A stretch of DNA of 64,000 bases. Origin: Alopecurus myosuroides (lineage: Eukaryota > Streptophyta > Magnoliopsida > Poales > Poaceae). Below, one piece after another: positions 62,500 through 64,000 of the stretch. The notes under the pieces are model-generated. The model did not search any database and was not told the origin of the DNA. It saw only the letters and a program-made list of their open reading frames with translations. Position 1 is the stretch's first letter, and each line of letters begins with the position of its first letter. Made by a program: the position numbers and the translations under genes. The stretch is from NCBI GenBank assembly GCA_028641055.1, contig CM054062.1, positions 143,076,682 to 143,140,681 of the forward strand, written 5' to 3'.

Positions 62500-64000
62500 T
62501 GTAACATCCCAAGTCTGAAAAATAGCCTTTAGAATGTTTGCTCTCTGTTATTTTATGTTTTGCATCATGGCATCATGTTGATTGCATTTGTTTTGTTTGT
62601 TTTCCATTTGTTTTTCTCTGTTTTCAGTTGTTTTCCAGCTGTTTTCATTTGTTTTCCTTTGTTTTCTATTTGAATTTCAACTCAAATTTCAAACCCTTTG
62701 TTTCATCCTTGTGATGTTACAATTTCCAAAATGTTATTTCAAATAAAGACAACCAAATTGCTTTCATTTTTTCCATAATGCTCACTTGTTAAGTTAATGG
62801 TTTTAATCAATCAATTGTTTCCAAATCACATTCAAAAATTCAATACATTGTATAAACAACACCCAATTGGAAAGTTATGAAAATTACCAAAACAATCTAA
62901 TCTTTTGTTTCCAATTATTCCATGTTGATCAACTAATAAAATGGTGCTTTCTATTCCAATTAAATAATTCCAAATTGCTTCCAAACTCACATTCCAAATC
63001 AACCAACAGCACCAGTTTCAAATTGTGAAAAATACCAAAACAAATGTACTCCTTGTTTCCAATTAAACTCATTGGATTACCCTAATTAACAATCTTGTTT
63101 TAGATAACAAATTATTAACCAAAATTCATTCAAATTCAAAGCAATTTACAACACAGCGAATAAATTTGAATTTTTCAAAAAAACAAGGTTGGCATTGGTA
63201 GGTGTTGAGCTAACCAACTCAGCCCTAATTTTCTATGAATTTTCCTAACCCTAAAGGCCTTCTTTTCTTCCAATTTTGTTTGCTACAAAAAAAAAAGAAA
63301 CAAAAAAATAACAAAAGAGAAAAAGGGAGCAGCAGCTAACTAACCTCTGCAGCCCAGCCCACCTGTTCTGGCCCATACCCCTTCGTGAGCATCTTCCACC
63401 TCTGGCTGACGTCAACAGTACGAACAGGGAAACCACCATCCGATCATCCTTCCCCCTCCAGATACCATGCCGTACTAGGTACCTCTCTCCATAAAAACTA
63501 ACCTACCTCTCGCACCGCACCTAACCCTAGCTACCCCTCTCCTCTACCCTGCGCCGCCGTCCTCTCTTCTCCCCCTCCCGATTGTTCTTTCTCTGTATCT
63601 GAAAACTCCACATCCTGTCCCTCCTTTGAACCTTCCATGGCCGCAGCTTGGAGGCCTTGGAGCCAAGGCTGTGCTCGTCGTCGGGCGCCCCTCTTCTCGG
63701 GAATGGAACGTTGGCGTGTTCCTCGTCCTTTTTGGTGAAGGCACGGAGGAGGGAGGAGGCCCGAGTCGCCGGCGCCCTCCCCTCCAACGCCGGCCGTCGC
63801 CCTCTGCTCGCCCCTGCCTGCTGCTCCCTGTTCGCCTCCAATCGCCCAAGCCCAAGGTGAGGTTCGACCTCCTCCCTCCATCTCGCCTCCCTCCTCTCCT
63901 TCACGTCCTCCCCCGCACCACAGCGACCCGCAGCCCCTCCTCCACGGCGCCCCCTCCGGCGAGGGCAGCAGCCATCGATGGCCATGTTTCTGTCATGCGG
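62500..64000 (+). repeat. 3' LTR of element 5 (first 1.5 kb)
   Basis: Starts TGTAACATCCCAAGTCTG. The first 750 bp are AT-rich U3 sequence with many TTCCAAATT-type strings. A TATA-like CCATAAAAACTA near 63490-63501 is followed by a C-rich region with CTAACCCTAGC, so transcription may start near 63525. Open frames after 63527 on both strands are GC-rich accidents. Confidence 0.75.

Larger units (their letters stand above)
61472..64000 (+). mobile_element. Gypsy element 5, Tekay-like deletion derivative, right end outside window
   Basis: PBS at 61474, about 1 kb of internal sequence with only fragments of pol, a G-rich PPT (62486-62495) and a 3' LTR from 62500. The 3' LTR starts TGTAACATCCC, the usual start of Tekay-type LTRs in grasses. 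The pieces belong together by order and orientation, but the 5' LTR is reduced to the right arm of the inverted repeat. Confidence 0.72.

Noticed and set aside
63527..63985. Arg/Gly-rich minus-strand frames near the window end
   Set aside because: Three overlapping phases are open at once in GC-rich LTR sequence, so openness is not evidence of a gene.

Overview
The window is nuclear DNA of a large-genome grass, probably a pooid such as a wheat, barley, oat or ryegrass relative. The evidence is the repeat content: plant Ty3/Gypsy elements of three kinds primed by initiator tRNA-Met or an elongator tRNA, a Stowaway MITE with the usual ends, plant LINEs with a C-terminal RNase H, and a Copia SIRE/Maximus gag relic. 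I see no complete, convincing host gene. There is one RNA-binding-protein gene fragment and a few decayed or unidentified transcribed-looking pieces.

Layout. 1-1919: 3' part of a Gypsy LTR. 1920-3325: minus-strand Copia gag relic. 3326-13496: Gypsy element 1 (Tekay-like) with a 4.6 kb 5' LTR, a pre-gag coiled-coil reading frame, gag-pol with an in-frame TAG, and a deletion fusing integrase to the 3' LTR; target duplication ATATT. 13502-16031: CCCGCC repeats, a TATA box and a repetitive reading frame of unknown nature. 16049-16696 plus 31863-32173: a 5'-truncated LINE, split by element 2. 16697-31857: Gypsy element 2 (Tat/Retand type), young and nearly complete, with 875 bp LTRs, gag-pro-pol and a spliced eight-exon gene on the opposite strand. 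32191-41521: low-coding DNA with an RRM-gene fragment, a tandem duplication, a triplicated GC-rich segment, a Stowaway, a PIF/Harbinger element, an hAT element and a decayed minus-strand gene. 41522-46549: Gypsy element 4, a deletion derivative. 46550-49439: low-coding DNA and two unidentified GC-rich segments. 49440-51159 plus 59758-60651: a second LINE, split by Gypsy element 3 (CRM-like, 51165-59752). 60652-61471: a 328 bp inverted repeat with LTR-like ends. 61472-64000: Gypsy element 5, a deletion derivative whose 3' LTR leaves the window.

How it fits together. This is a nested archive. Older LINE and Copia copies were hit by Gypsy insertions with exact 5 bp target duplications (ATATT, CGATC, GGTGT), so relative order can be read. 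By hand count, element 2 LTRs differ at 8 of 875 sites, the surviving element 1 LTR overlap at about 8 of 440, and a 290 bp sample of element 3 LTRs at about 13-14 sites. Element 2 is therefore the most recent.

The most interesting object is the antisense gene in element 2 (30279 down to 25226). Eight exons joined by seven GT-AG introns keep one frame of 1363 codons, broken only by two TAG codons in exon 1. It has its own TATA box and 5' leader. Being antisense to the genomic RNA explains how introns can persist in a retrotransposon.
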